Below the pieces are notes generated by a model. The model was given only the letters and a program-made list of their open reading frames with translations, had not been told where the DNA came from and searched no databases. Shown piece by piece: positions 24,701 through 32,300 of a stretch of DNA of 64,000 nt. The position numbers and the translations under genes are program-made. The first letter of the stretch is position 1, and each line of letters begins with the position of its first letter. The DNA is from Odontesthes bonariensis (lineage: Eukaryota > Chordata > Actinopteri > Atheriniformes > Atherinopsidae), in assembly GCF_027942865.1 (NCBI RefSeq), contig NC_134525.1, positions 1,556,723 to 1,620,722 on the forward strand, written 5' to 3'.

Positions 24701-25073
24701 CTTATTTTGTTGGTCGTAGCATTCAAAGGATGAAAACAGATGCTTTTTTAGTCACTTTTAGGATTGAAGCCATTCTTGGTGCATCGGTCTGGTTGCTTGT
24801 ACCTCTGCAGAGGTGCAGCTGAGGAGGTCCGGCTTTGGGCCGAGTTTTCTCTGCCTCCCCTTCTTCCTCCTCTGGATCAGCCTGGCGCTCCGGCCCAGGA
24901 TCGAGGCCGTGTTCTGGGGAAGATTGGGTTTCCTTTCCTCCCGTCTGGGGCTCTGAGTCCAGGTGAGGAGCAGAGCTGTTCCCCCCAGCATCAGAGCCGC
25001 CGGCTGGGGGGGCAGCTGGTGCCTGATCCTCCTCCGGCTCCTCAGCTGGAGACTGACGGTTTCTTCCTGCCAT
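1142..25073 (-). CDS. dnah8: Axonemal dynein heavy chain, DNAH8-type (N-terminal part, 28 exons, runs off left edge)
   Basis: Encodes the N-terminal tail of an outer-arm dynein heavy chain, a ciliary/flagellar motor; this tail (DHC_N1 region) binds intermediate chains and neighbouring heavy chains. Exons, 5' to 3' on the minus strand: 25073-24803, 22856-22771, 22677-22489, 22405-22337, 22210-22133, 21643-21572, 21487-21386, 20010-19824, 19729-19564, 18664-18571, 18486-18388, 15780-15599, 13827-13708, 12462-12357, 11920-11825, 11742-11647, 11549-11376, 9720-9631, 9542-9387, 9144-9005, 7764-7613, 7525-7318, 5512-5425, 5139-4933, 4818-4726, 3209-3106, 1388-1292, 1222-1142. All junctions are GT-AG, and the phases join into 1201 codons. 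Landmarks: [138 protein letters not shown]. These resemble DNAH5 and DNAH8, closer to DNAH8 from memory. Exon 1 is acidic and proline-rich. The AAA+ motor is outside the window. The start and the exons at 9542 and 5139 are the least certain. Confidence 0.88.
1707..2653 (-). mobile_element. Non-autonomous hAT-type transposon with BED zinc-finger remnant
   Basis: Ends TAGGGCTGG... and ...TTAGCCCTA are flanked by GTATATAT (1699-1706) and GTATAAAT (2654-2661), an 8-bp target duplication with one mismatch, as expected for hAT. The minus strand from 2145 encodes a start-proximal BED-type finger (CKHC ... HLKAKH) typical of hAT transposases; the catalytic domain is missing. The internal segment 2188-2600 is a tandem array of a 32-bp unit (ACAGACTTTTACARAATAAA core), about 13 copies. 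It lies in a dnah8 intron. Confidence 0.8.
3228..4655. mobile_element. M1 element copy a, with heptamer satellite
   Basis: Inverted terminal repeats GGCTGTGTTTCAAACCGCAT and its complement at the right end. Next to the left end, 3243-4076 is an array of the heptamers CATACTG/CATACTA. The unique part (about 4077-4655) contains CCACAATGCATTT, AATTCGGCGC and GACGATCGGCGACGTCACG blocks shared with the other M1 copies. No coding capacity is seen. It fills 1428 of the 1516 nt of the dnah8 intron between exons 3209-3106 and 4818-4726, starting about 16 nt from the acceptor. I could not see a clear target duplication. Confidence 0.85.
5513..7317. repeat. dnah8 intron with duplicated interspersed-repeat segments
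   Basis: No exon seen. A segment starting ATCAACAAACCCTTTAGTTC at about 5812 recurs in the same orientation at about 6859 and continues for roughly 150 bp (CTCCTGTCACATATAAACTT...). A CTCGTTAAGTGCTTTTCAAT block also recurs at about 6065 and 6993. These look like fragments of one dispersed element; I do not recognise the family. Confidence 0.5.
8103..8862. mobile_element. M1 element copy b (reverse orientation, short heptamer array)
   Basis: Ends CTGTGTTCAAAACCGCATAC and GTATGCGGTTTCGAACACAG. It is oriented opposite to copy a. The heptamer array is only about 150 bp (8696-8848, GTATGCA/GTATGTA). The unique body is nearly identical to copy a. It lies in the dnah8 intron between exons 9144-9005 and 7764-7613. 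Confidence 0.85.
9836..11343. mobile_element. TIR element P1, split by a second transposon
   Basis: The left end CTCAGTGGGGTCACATGGC is matched as an inverted repeat by GCCATGTGACCCCACTGAG at the right, once the insertion 10462-11330 is removed. Terminal arms continue with GAAAGGATCGGATTATTGG. A related copy lies at 29816-30196. No protein is recognised. It sits in the dnah8 intron between exons 11549-11376 and 9720-9631. Confidence 0.75.
10462..11330. mobile_element. TIR element inserted into P1, with 21-bp minisatellite
   Basis: Terminal inverted repeats TACGGAGCCCTTAAAATGAC (left) and its near-complement ending GGGCTCGGTA (right). It is flanked on both sides by CATGTG, read as the target duplication inside P1. 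At 10511-10735 there are about 11 copies of a 21-bp unit (TTTCTCGTGCGCACCTGAAAC). A CAGTGGCGGCT motif at about 10819 resembles the end of the hAT copy at 12527. Confidence 0.75.
12527..13674. mobile_element. Non-autonomous hAT transposon (CAGYGGCGGCT ends)
   Basis: Ends CAGCGGCGGCT and AGCCGCCACTG. The flanks CCCTGAGC (12519-12526) and GCCTGAGC (13675-13682) form an 8-bp target duplication with one mismatch. The plus strand at about 12822-12923 carries a short peptide containing [19 protein letters not shown], which looks like the N-terminus of a hAT transposase; the rest is deleted. It lies in the dnah8 intron between exons 13827-13708 and 12462-12357. Confidence 0.8.
14026..14987. mobile_element. 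M1 element copy c
   Basis: Ends GGCTGTGTTCAAAACCGCAT and CGGTTTGGAACACAGCC. The heptamer array at 14044-14403 includes variants CATACCG and CATACTAGATAC. The body at 14404-14987 is colinear with copy a. It lies in the dnah8 intron between exons 15780-15599 and 13827-13708. Confidence 0.85.
15020..15590 (+). mobile_element. Degenerate LINE reverse transcriptase fragment
   Basis: Frame-shifted plus-strand translations read like the N-terminal RT region of fish LINEs: [13 protein letters not shown], then [13 protein letters not shown], then a VLFFDF-like segment and [14 protein letters not shown]. It has several stops and frameshifts, so it is a dead copy. It is close to dnah8 exon 15780-15599. 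Confidence 0.55.
16120..17212. repeat. GGGGAGGAGCYCCACCATCA minisatellite followed by (GATG)n array
   Basis: Roughly 16120-16290 is a purine-rich minisatellite with a unit of about 24-27 bp. At 16290-17212 there is a (GGAT)n array with GATA, AATG and GGTG variants. Long open frames on both strands (THPSIHPS repeats) arise from the tetranucleotide and are not genes. Confidence 0.95.
17283..18032 (-). mobile_element. LINE reverse transcriptase fragment inserted into another LINE 3' end
   Basis: On the minus strand at 17970-17431 about 179 codons encode an RT palm fragment with [16 protein letters not shown] and the catalytic CYADDTQ box, L2/CR1-like in style. It ends on the plus strand at an (AAT)n tail near 17412. 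The flanks (17283-17411 and 17958-18032) are two halves of a LINE 3'UTR found intact at 32405-32590 and 63250-63445 (TTATCTGGACTGTTGCTTGT ... GTACATGAAATGTGCTA). It is therefore a nested insertion with TTTAT at both junctions. It is not an active element: the 5' part is missing. Confidence 0.8.
18690..18995. repeat. (AAAT)n / AAATAAC A/T-rich simple repeat
   Basis: ATAAATAAATAAAT followed by AAATAACTATAAATAAC-type units. A similar, longer tract occurs at 21715-22092. No coding content. Confidence 0.9.
19018..19520. repeat. 24-bp minisatellite, about 21 copies
   Basis: Unit AACTCTGGGTTCCCTGCTCT plus GTAG, with C/G variation. It lies between dnah8 exons 19729-19564 and 18664-18571, about 45 nt from the 3' end of the former (donor side). 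Confidence 0.95.
20090..20800. repeat. (CGATA/CGATT)n array with CACGATATTCAGCCAACGAT higher-order unit
   Basis: A pentamer-rich tract in which GATATTCAGYCAACRATACG recurs at irregular spacing, starting 80 bp from dnah8 exon 20010-19824. It opens with CTGTAGCGATACACTAACCT, reminiscent of a transposon terminus. Open frames ([10 protein letters not shown] repeats) are artefacts. Confidence 0.9.
20800..21180 (-). mobile_element. LINE (L2-like) reverse transcriptase C-terminal fragment
   Basis: The minus strand encodes [18 protein letters not shown], then [20 protein letters not shown] and WLPV, a hallmark C-terminal region of fish L2/Rex-type LINE ORF2. A sister fragment lies at 62430-62985. 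It is truncated at both ends and adjoins the CGATA array. Confidence 0.75.
21715..22092. repeat. A/T-rich AAATAAC-type tandem repeat
   Basis: Irregular units of AAATAACTATAAATAACATA and AATATAAATAACT fill most of the dnah8 intron between exons 22210-22133 and 21643-21572. Confidence 0.9.
23273..24611. mobile_element. hAT-type element with nested palindromic elements
   Basis: Ends CAGAGATGG and CCATCTCTG, flanked by GTTTCTAC (23265-23272) and CTTTCTAC (24612-24619), an 8-bp target duplication with one mismatch. Subterminal CTTGACTTGAGAC-type repeats are visible. Inside are inverted repeats: ACAGATTCTATAATACTA at about 23510 against TAGTATTATAGAATCTGTGG at about 23877, and a second pair (TTGCAGTTCCACC at about 23574 versus GGTGGAACTGCAG near 24311). 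These suggest later insertions. It fills most of dnah8 intron 1. Confidence 0.75.
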
Positions 25074-25899
25074 CTGAGGGTCAAACTTCAGGCAACAATG
25101 AAAAGGTAGAACACGAAAAGTAAAATAAACTTTTATACTTTTATACAGTTTATACTTATCCCTCACAGATGCAACCTGAACCTTTAAGGCTGAAGCCGGA
25201 CCTAAAGAACACTACGTACTTCTGCTCCATAAAAGCATTCAGTCTGATATTTAAGTCTTTTATTGTTGAAAAACTGCAGTTTAAACTCTTCAGGCTTTAA
25301 CAATATTTACATAAAACCAAATCTGGGAACAATTTCTCTAATGAAAACACAAATCTTTCTAAAATGGTCAAATGTACATGAATTATTTTTAAAAAAATGA
25401 AGTTTTTTCTAAGTTTGCTTACGTTTTAAGCAAAAAACTAAATAAACTCTTTTATCACCTTGTCACAAATATAGAAGAATCTATTATATCTTGTACTTAT
25501 TTACACGTTTAGAATACAACCTCCCATCCAAAAACCCAGGAAAACAGACTGTTTAAAAGTTGATTATTATTGTTATTATTATTATTAAAGTTATTTCATT
25601 CAGTTATTTAGTATATCAGTAAAACACACTGAAGGTCGAATCCTCAACCAGGTAAATGTTCAGTTTATTCAGATAGAAACTCACCTGGAAACAAGCTGCT
25701 GTGGTTAGATGAGACCGACCGCTCTGCACTGAAATCAGGACGCAATGCTGGCTGTGTGGAGTTTTACTGTTGCCATGGTGACCCTCTCTCTGCACGGCGT
25801 TCGTTTTAGTGACTTGGAAACTAAATCCACAACAAAGCTGCCACCTTCTGAACTCATTTACAGAACTCACTTATTGTCTGATGGGCGAGTGAAACCAGA
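25074..25899. other. dnah8 upstream region, no gene seen
   Basis: An AT-rich region upstream of the dnah8 start. The bases just before the ATG read CCCTCAG, so the first coding exon could be preceded by a non-coding 5'UTR exon spliced from here. No TATA box or other promoter element could be fixed. Confidence 0.4.
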
Positions 25900-27570
25900 G
25901 AACCAGATTACATGTGATCCAGTTTACATATGTGATCCAGTGAACCAGTTTACATGTGATCCAGTGAACCAGTTTACATGTGATTCAGTTTACATGTGAT
26001 TCAGTGAACCAGTTTACATGTGATCCAGTGAACCAGTTTACATGTGATTCAGTTTACATGTGATCCAGTTTACATGTGATTCAGTGAACCAGTTCACATT
26101 TGATCCAGTGAACCAGTTTACGTGAACCAGTAAACCAGTTCACATGTGAACCAGTTTACATGTGATTCAGTGAACCAGTTTACATGTGATTCAGTGATCC
26201 AGTTTACATTTGATCCAGTGAACCAGTTTACGTGAACCAGTAAACCAGTTCACATGTGAACCAGTTTACATGTGATTCAGTTTACATGTGATCCAGTTTA
26301 CATGTGATCCAGTTTACATGTGAACCAGTTTACATGTGATCCAGTTTACATGCGATTCAGTGAACCAGTTCACATTTGATCCAGTGAACCAGTTTACGTG
26401 AACCAGTAAACCAGTTCACATGTGATCCAGTTTACATGTGATTCGGTGAACCAGTTTACATGTGATCCAGTTTACATGTGATTCAGTGAACCAGTTTACA
26501 TGTGATTCAGTGAACCAGTTTTCATGTGATTCAGTGAACCAGTTTACATGTGATCCAGTGAACCAGTTTACATGTGAACCAGTGAACCAGTTTACATGTG
26601 ATCCAGTTTACATGTGATTCAGTGAACCAGTTTACATGTGATCCAGTGAACCAGTTTACATGTGATCCAGTTTACATGTGATTCAGTGAACCAGTTTACA
26701 TGTGATCCAGTGAACCAGTTTACATGTGATCCAGTGAACCAGTTTACATGTGATCCAGTGAACCAGTTTACATGTGATTCAGTGAACCAGTTTACATGTG
26801 ATCCAGTGAACCAGTTTACATGTGATTCAGTGAACCAGTTTACATGTGATTCAGTGAACCAGTTTACATGTGATCCAGTGAACCAGTTTACATGTGATTC
26901 AGTGAACCAGTTTACATGTGATTCAGTGAACCAGTTTACATGTGATTCAGTGAACCAGTTTACATGTGATCCAGAGAACCAGTTTACATGTGATCCAGTG
27001 AACCAGTTTACATGTGATCCAGAGAACCAGTTTACATGTGATCCAGTGAACCAGTTTACATGTGATCCAGAGAACCAGTTTACATGTGATCCAGTGAACC
27101 AGTTTACATGTGATCCAGAGAACCAGTTTACATGTGATCCAGTGAACCAGTTTACATGTGATCCAGAGAACCAGTTTACATGTGAACCAGTTTACATGTG
27201 ATTCAGTGAACCAGTTTACATGTGATCCAGTTTACATGTGATTCAGTGAACCAGCTTACATGTGAACCAGTTTACATGTGATCCAGTTTACATGTGATTC
27301 AGTGAACCAGCTTACATGTGAACCAGTTTGCATGTGATCCAGTGAACCAGCTTACATGTGAACCAGTTTGCATGTGATCCAGTGAACCAGCTTACATGTG
27401 AACCAGTTTGCATGTGATCCAGTGAACCAGTTTACATGTGAACCAGTTTACATGTGATCCAGTGAACCAGTTTAAATGTAATTCAGTGAACCAGTTTACA
27501 TGTGAACCAGTTTGCATGTGATTCAGTGAACCAGTTTACATGTGAACCAGTTTACATGTAATTCAGTTCA
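25900..27570. repeat. 24-bp minisatellite in the dnah8-hus1 intergenic region
   Basis: Roughly 65-70 copies of CCAGTGAACCAGTTTACATG plus TGAT, with deletion variants of 14-20 bp. Because 24 is a multiple of 3, one frame stays open for 179 codons (NQFTCDPV repeats), which is not a gene. It lies upstream of the dnah8 start and downstream of the hus1 stop. Confidence 0.95.
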
Positions 27571-28094
27571 CATGTTCACAGTCAGTTTTGTTTCAGGCAG
27601 AAAGACGATTGTTGAAGTTTGGTTTAAAATAAATCTGGTTTCAGCAGCTGAAAAGTGACAGAAAGCAGCAGAAAAACGGTTTCTTCTCCACAAAGTTTCT
27701 CACTTTAACTCTTCGGGTGAAAAACACGGTTATTTTCTGCAGAACATGGAACACTCATCAGTTTCTGATCATAAACAGAGTTTATTTTATTTTCAGCACA
27801 TTACACTTTATTACGCTGAGAAGAACTCACATCATTAATAATGCTGTCGACTCCCCCGGCTTCAGCCCACTGCGTTCATTCTTCTTCTCTGACTGAAATA
27901 ACCGTACGTCTCCCTGCCTCCACCCTCCCACACACCAGATGTGTTTATGTATCATTGTGGGGACACAAAACCTGTCAACACACCAACTTATACAGATTTC
28001 CTCCGAGTGTGGAGACCGGACTGAGGTTAGGACTCGGTTTCAGGACCGAACTCGTGTCGGTGGAGGATCCTCACAGGGATTTGCATGTTTTCTA

Positions 28095-28765
28095 TGGAAG
28101 TCTTTCTGTGCCATCAGAGTTTGAATATGAATTACTAATATTGAATTTTTACAGCATCAAAATCAGACTTTGAAATTTGAAAAACAAAGTGGAAAAAAAA
28201 TTCAACTTCAAAAAATTAAGTGGAAAAAAAATTCAACTTCAAAAAATTAAGTGGAAAAAAAATTCAGCGGAAAAAAAATTCAACTTTAAAAAATTAAGTG
28301 GAAAAAAAATTCAACTTCAAAAAATTAAGTGGAAAAAAAAATTCAACTTCAAAAAATTAAGTAGAAAAAAAATTCAGCGGAAAAAAAATTCAACTTCAAA
28401 AAATTAAGTAGAAAAAAAATGCAACTTCAAAAAATTCAGAGGGAAAAAAATTCAAATTACACGGATGTTGAGTCGGGATGTTGAGTCGGGTTTTTTTTAA
28501 AGTTGAATTTTTTTCCATTTTATTTTTTGAAGTTGAATTTTTTTTCCACTGAATTTTTTTTTAAAGTTGATTTTTAAAATTTCCATTGAATTTTTTGAAA
28601 ACTGATTATTTTGAAGTTGAATTTTTTTCCATTTAATTTTTTTAAGTTGATTTTTTTCCACTGTTGGTTTTTCAAATTCAAAGTGTGATTTTGATGCTGT
28701 AAAAATTCAATATTAGTAATTCATATTCAAACTCTGATGGCACAGAAAAACTTCCACAGTTTTCA
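28095..28765. mobile_element. Large palindromic element with GGAAAAAAAATTCAACTT repeats
   Basis: Arms of about 85 bp: GGAAGTCTTTCTGTGCCATC through GCATCAAAATCA at 28095-28163 is the inverse of the sequence at about 28680-28760. Between the arms, plus-strand AAATTCAACTTCAAAAAATT repeats (28195-28460) are followed by their inverse orientation (28490-28660), so the whole could fold as one hairpin. No clear target duplication and no coding content. It lies between hus1 and dnah8. Confidence 0.75.
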
Positions 28766-29315
28766 TCCAGAAATCTAAACACGCTGAACACATCTGGAAT
28801 AAGTGCAGCCGAACACGAGCTCCTGTTTTCCTCTTGTTACCGTGGTGATGCTGAACTGATCCAAACTACATCAGCTGCATTTCCCACGAGCCTGGACAGC
28901 CTAAAACTTAATGTTATTAATCTGCTAAAACCAAATGATAGATGCAGCAGACGGTTAAATTCATCCCACTTCCTGTTCAGACTGCGTTCAGGAGTTGTGT
29001 CCCGAATAAATGCAAACAGCTGGTGAAGAGATGACGTCATGATGATGTCATTTACACGCCGCCGCTTTACCTGCTGGGCCATCGTTTCCTCTGAGTTTAA
29101 CACTTTTAATTCTTTCATCTCAACAGTCCGAATGTCTCTTCTTGGCGTCTTCACACCAGCAGAGTCAGAGCCTTCCTCGGGTCCACGGCGAGGAGCGCCG
29201 CCCACGGCGAGGAGCGCCGCCCACGGCTTGGTCTCTTTAAAATGCAGAACTCTCCCCCGGACAGGCAGGAAACCTTCCCCCCTTTCCTCAGAAAAGTGAC
29301 CACAGCTCGGACAGC

Positions 29316-32300
29316 TTAGGCCACAGCGGGGATGAAATACTGCAGCGACACGTCTTCATGCAGCAGAATCAGGTGCACCACGCTCTGATGGACGATATCT
29401 GAGCAGACGGGAGGACAGAAACGTCTTTAAAGTGGATAAAAGGAACATATGCGGGGCACAGAGATATTAAAAACTGTTAAATGTTAAATGTGTCTGAATG
29501 AGAGCCGACTCACTGCACATGGCCTTGCTGGGGTTGACCTGCTGCCCCACCAGGAACTGCTGCAGCTTCCTGATGTCCACCCGGGCCTCCACCATGAGCT
29601 CTGGGTCCCTGCCCTGAGACGGGCCTCTGTCCTGGGAGGCGTCATCGCCTGCGGGGGGGGAAGAAGAAGAAGAGTCATGGATAAAAAACCTGACCATCCT
29701 GGGCCTTTCTGAGCTCCTCCATCAGCTCAAAAAGAGCTTTTTAAAGATAAATACGCTCATCACAGAGTGAAAGAGAGCACAAATAATGCTAAAAATATTT
29801 CTACAAACTCCCTGGTTCAAAGGGGCGACGCCCCAGAACGCAAAGTCTGATTCACCACGTGCTTCAGCGTCTACAGGCAGGTTTAGAGTGACTTTCAACC
29901 CAGTTATCTCGGGGTCTGAATCCGATCCGGTCCCATTCTTAGTCAGATTAAGGTGTCTACATGCACTTAATAACTCAGTCTGATTGTAATTTAGCCAATA
30001 ATCCGATCCGGTCCCATTCTTAGTCAGATTAAGGTGTCTACATGCACTTAATAACTCAGTCTGATTGTAATTTAGCCAATAATCCGATCCGATCCAGTTC
30101 TTAGTCAGATTAAGGTGTCTACATGCACTTAATAACTCAATCTGATTATAATTTAGCCAATAATCCGATCCTTTCAGTGCCATGTGACCCCGCTGAGTGA
30201 GCCAAAGCTCACAGACCGGTGCAGCTGCTGACAGAAACAGTTTTTACCCCACGGTGGGTTCCCCAGGTCTTTGAAGTGGGTGGTGACAGAAACCAGATCC
30301 GTCTCAATCTTCAGGTTCATCTCTCCGTTCCGGTTGGCCTCGATCACCTGAAAAAAACAAACACCGCTTTACACTTTAACTGGGAGTCTGAGAGCTTCCA
30401 GGATAACTCCAGCTTAAAGCGAGCGCATCATCCTGATGGTTTAATCAGTCACAGAACAGCAACCGTTCACCAAACGACTCAGCAGGAGAGATCTGGTAAC
30501 CTGCTGAAATCAGGTCTGAAGCTGCAGCCGAGAGCAGCAATCCCACAGAGGTGATTAAACAGAGAAACCACTCTGAAGGTTTAAATCAATCCTTTTCAGA
30601 CAGAAAGACGAACAGATGGAGGGACGGAACTGATCTTTATTTCACCTTTAGACTTGATGAAGATTTTAAACATTAAAGGAGAGAAAATCACTATAGGAGC
30701 TATTTGTAAAGTTGTTTTTTGGTTCTAGTTGTAAATTTAATTGGTTAATTATGAGTAACTTTATTTAGATTAGATTTTTTTGCTAATATTCTTTGTCATT
30801 TATTAGTTTGGAATATTTTTGGTAATTGGGTCACACTGGGCACCTGGAGTCCCAGCATGCACCTGGGTGGGCCGATGTTTTTTTTAACCAGGGAAAAGGA
30901 GAGAGCTGCAGGTTTTCTTTGTTCTTTTGTTTGTTTTATTGTTTGGAAATAAATCATCAGAAAACGCAAGAATTCATTTTGGACATTCATCTTCTTTTGC
31001 CTGCGTTAAACCACATCCCCCATGATGCATCAGTGGCCTGGTTTAAGTTTGATTTGTTTTTTTATGGACAACTGGCCACTACAACCGCCATCTTTCAACC
31101 AGAAGGTTGCAGGTTTAATCCCCAACTTTGGACTAAAGTTACAGGACAGGAACTAAACATTTCATTTAGTGAATAATGTCAACATTTATCAGCTGATTAC
31201 CGTTTAGTTTTCCAACAGGAAACATAGTTAGAGGTTTGACACATGGTTAACCTCCACTGACACAAACCCAGCTGCGTTCAACCAGCTGTCCAACGCTGCC
31301 ACCTGGGGGCAGTTTGAGGCAACAGCAGGTAAAACCTACTGTTCACTGTGAAGGTGAGAAGAGGCTGAAACACCTCCAGAGAAACAAGCTGCTTCAGAAC
31401 TCAGTCCATGTGATGGGATGTTCAGAGTCAGGGGAAGTGAGCCTACCAGGAAGTTGGAGAGGTTCTTCATCCTGTCCACCACGTTCTTTATGGTCTTCAT
31501 GGGAGGCAGGTAGATGCTGACCTGCAGACACACACCAAGCCTCAGCTGAAGGGAGAGTTCCACCAGCATCCCTTCACTTAGGAGGGTCAGAGGTCAGAAT
31601 AATTACAGACTCACGTCAAAGTCGGGCATGTTTGGTTCTTTGAACTCGTGCCAGAGTCTGCGGGGGATGACGTCAACCGGGACGTCGTGAGTGACCACCC
31701 GACTGATGCTGGACAGGGTGGGCTGCAGGGGGCAGAGGGAGGTTAGGTTCCTCACAGAAAGCTCCTTTACTGAGACACTCAGAGAGGTTAAAGGGACAGT
31801 TTGTCTCTTTAAAGGGAGAGTTCGCCTCTTCTGACATGAAGCTGTGTAACATCCCATATCAGCAGCATCATTTCTGAACATCTTCTTACCCCCTGCTGCG
31901 TCCTGTGAGCAGAGTTCCAGCCTCGTTTTGGTGCTGATGAAGGTAGTCCGGCTAGTTGGCTGGGGTTTAAAAAATAAAGCGTTTTGCTTCTCAGAACAAT
32001 ATGCGTTCAACAGAGTAATGCATTTGCATCACAAAATGGTTCTCCAGGAAAAAGTCAGACCTCACAATCTCTTGGCCCTATTTTCTCTCCCTTCGTATCG
32101 CTGCCTGCTGCCGACAGCCGCCTGCCGACAGCCGCGCCTGTTACGCTGTTTAATGTTTGGAAGCACAGCACATAATCTGTGATGTGTTCAGAGAATATAA
32201 AGCCAGCAGAGCTCTGAGATCCAAGGACTCAGGTCAGCTGGTCCAGTCCAGAGTCCAGACTAAACATGAAGAAGCAGCATTTAGCTGTTATGCTGCAAAC

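Noticed and set aside
24723-25166. A separate small acidic-protein gene
   Set aside because: The frame has a donor at 24802 whose phase matches an acceptor at 22857 leading into the dynein exons, so it is better read as dnah8 exon 1.
26662-27201. 179-codon frame of NQFTCDPV repeats
   Set aside because: 24-bp minisatellite; the open frame follows from the period being a multiple of three.
27807-27812. hus1 polyadenylation signal (AATAAA on the minus strand)
   Set aside because: It is 1.5 kb past the stop, beyond a palindromic element, with no supporting downstream signal; too weak to annotate.
31603-32010. Conserved peptide [20 protein letters not shown] present in several places as a gene family
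   Set aside because: It lies in the arms of a TTAA-flanked palindromic element; the frame is not tied to a start or splice site and is broken in several copies.
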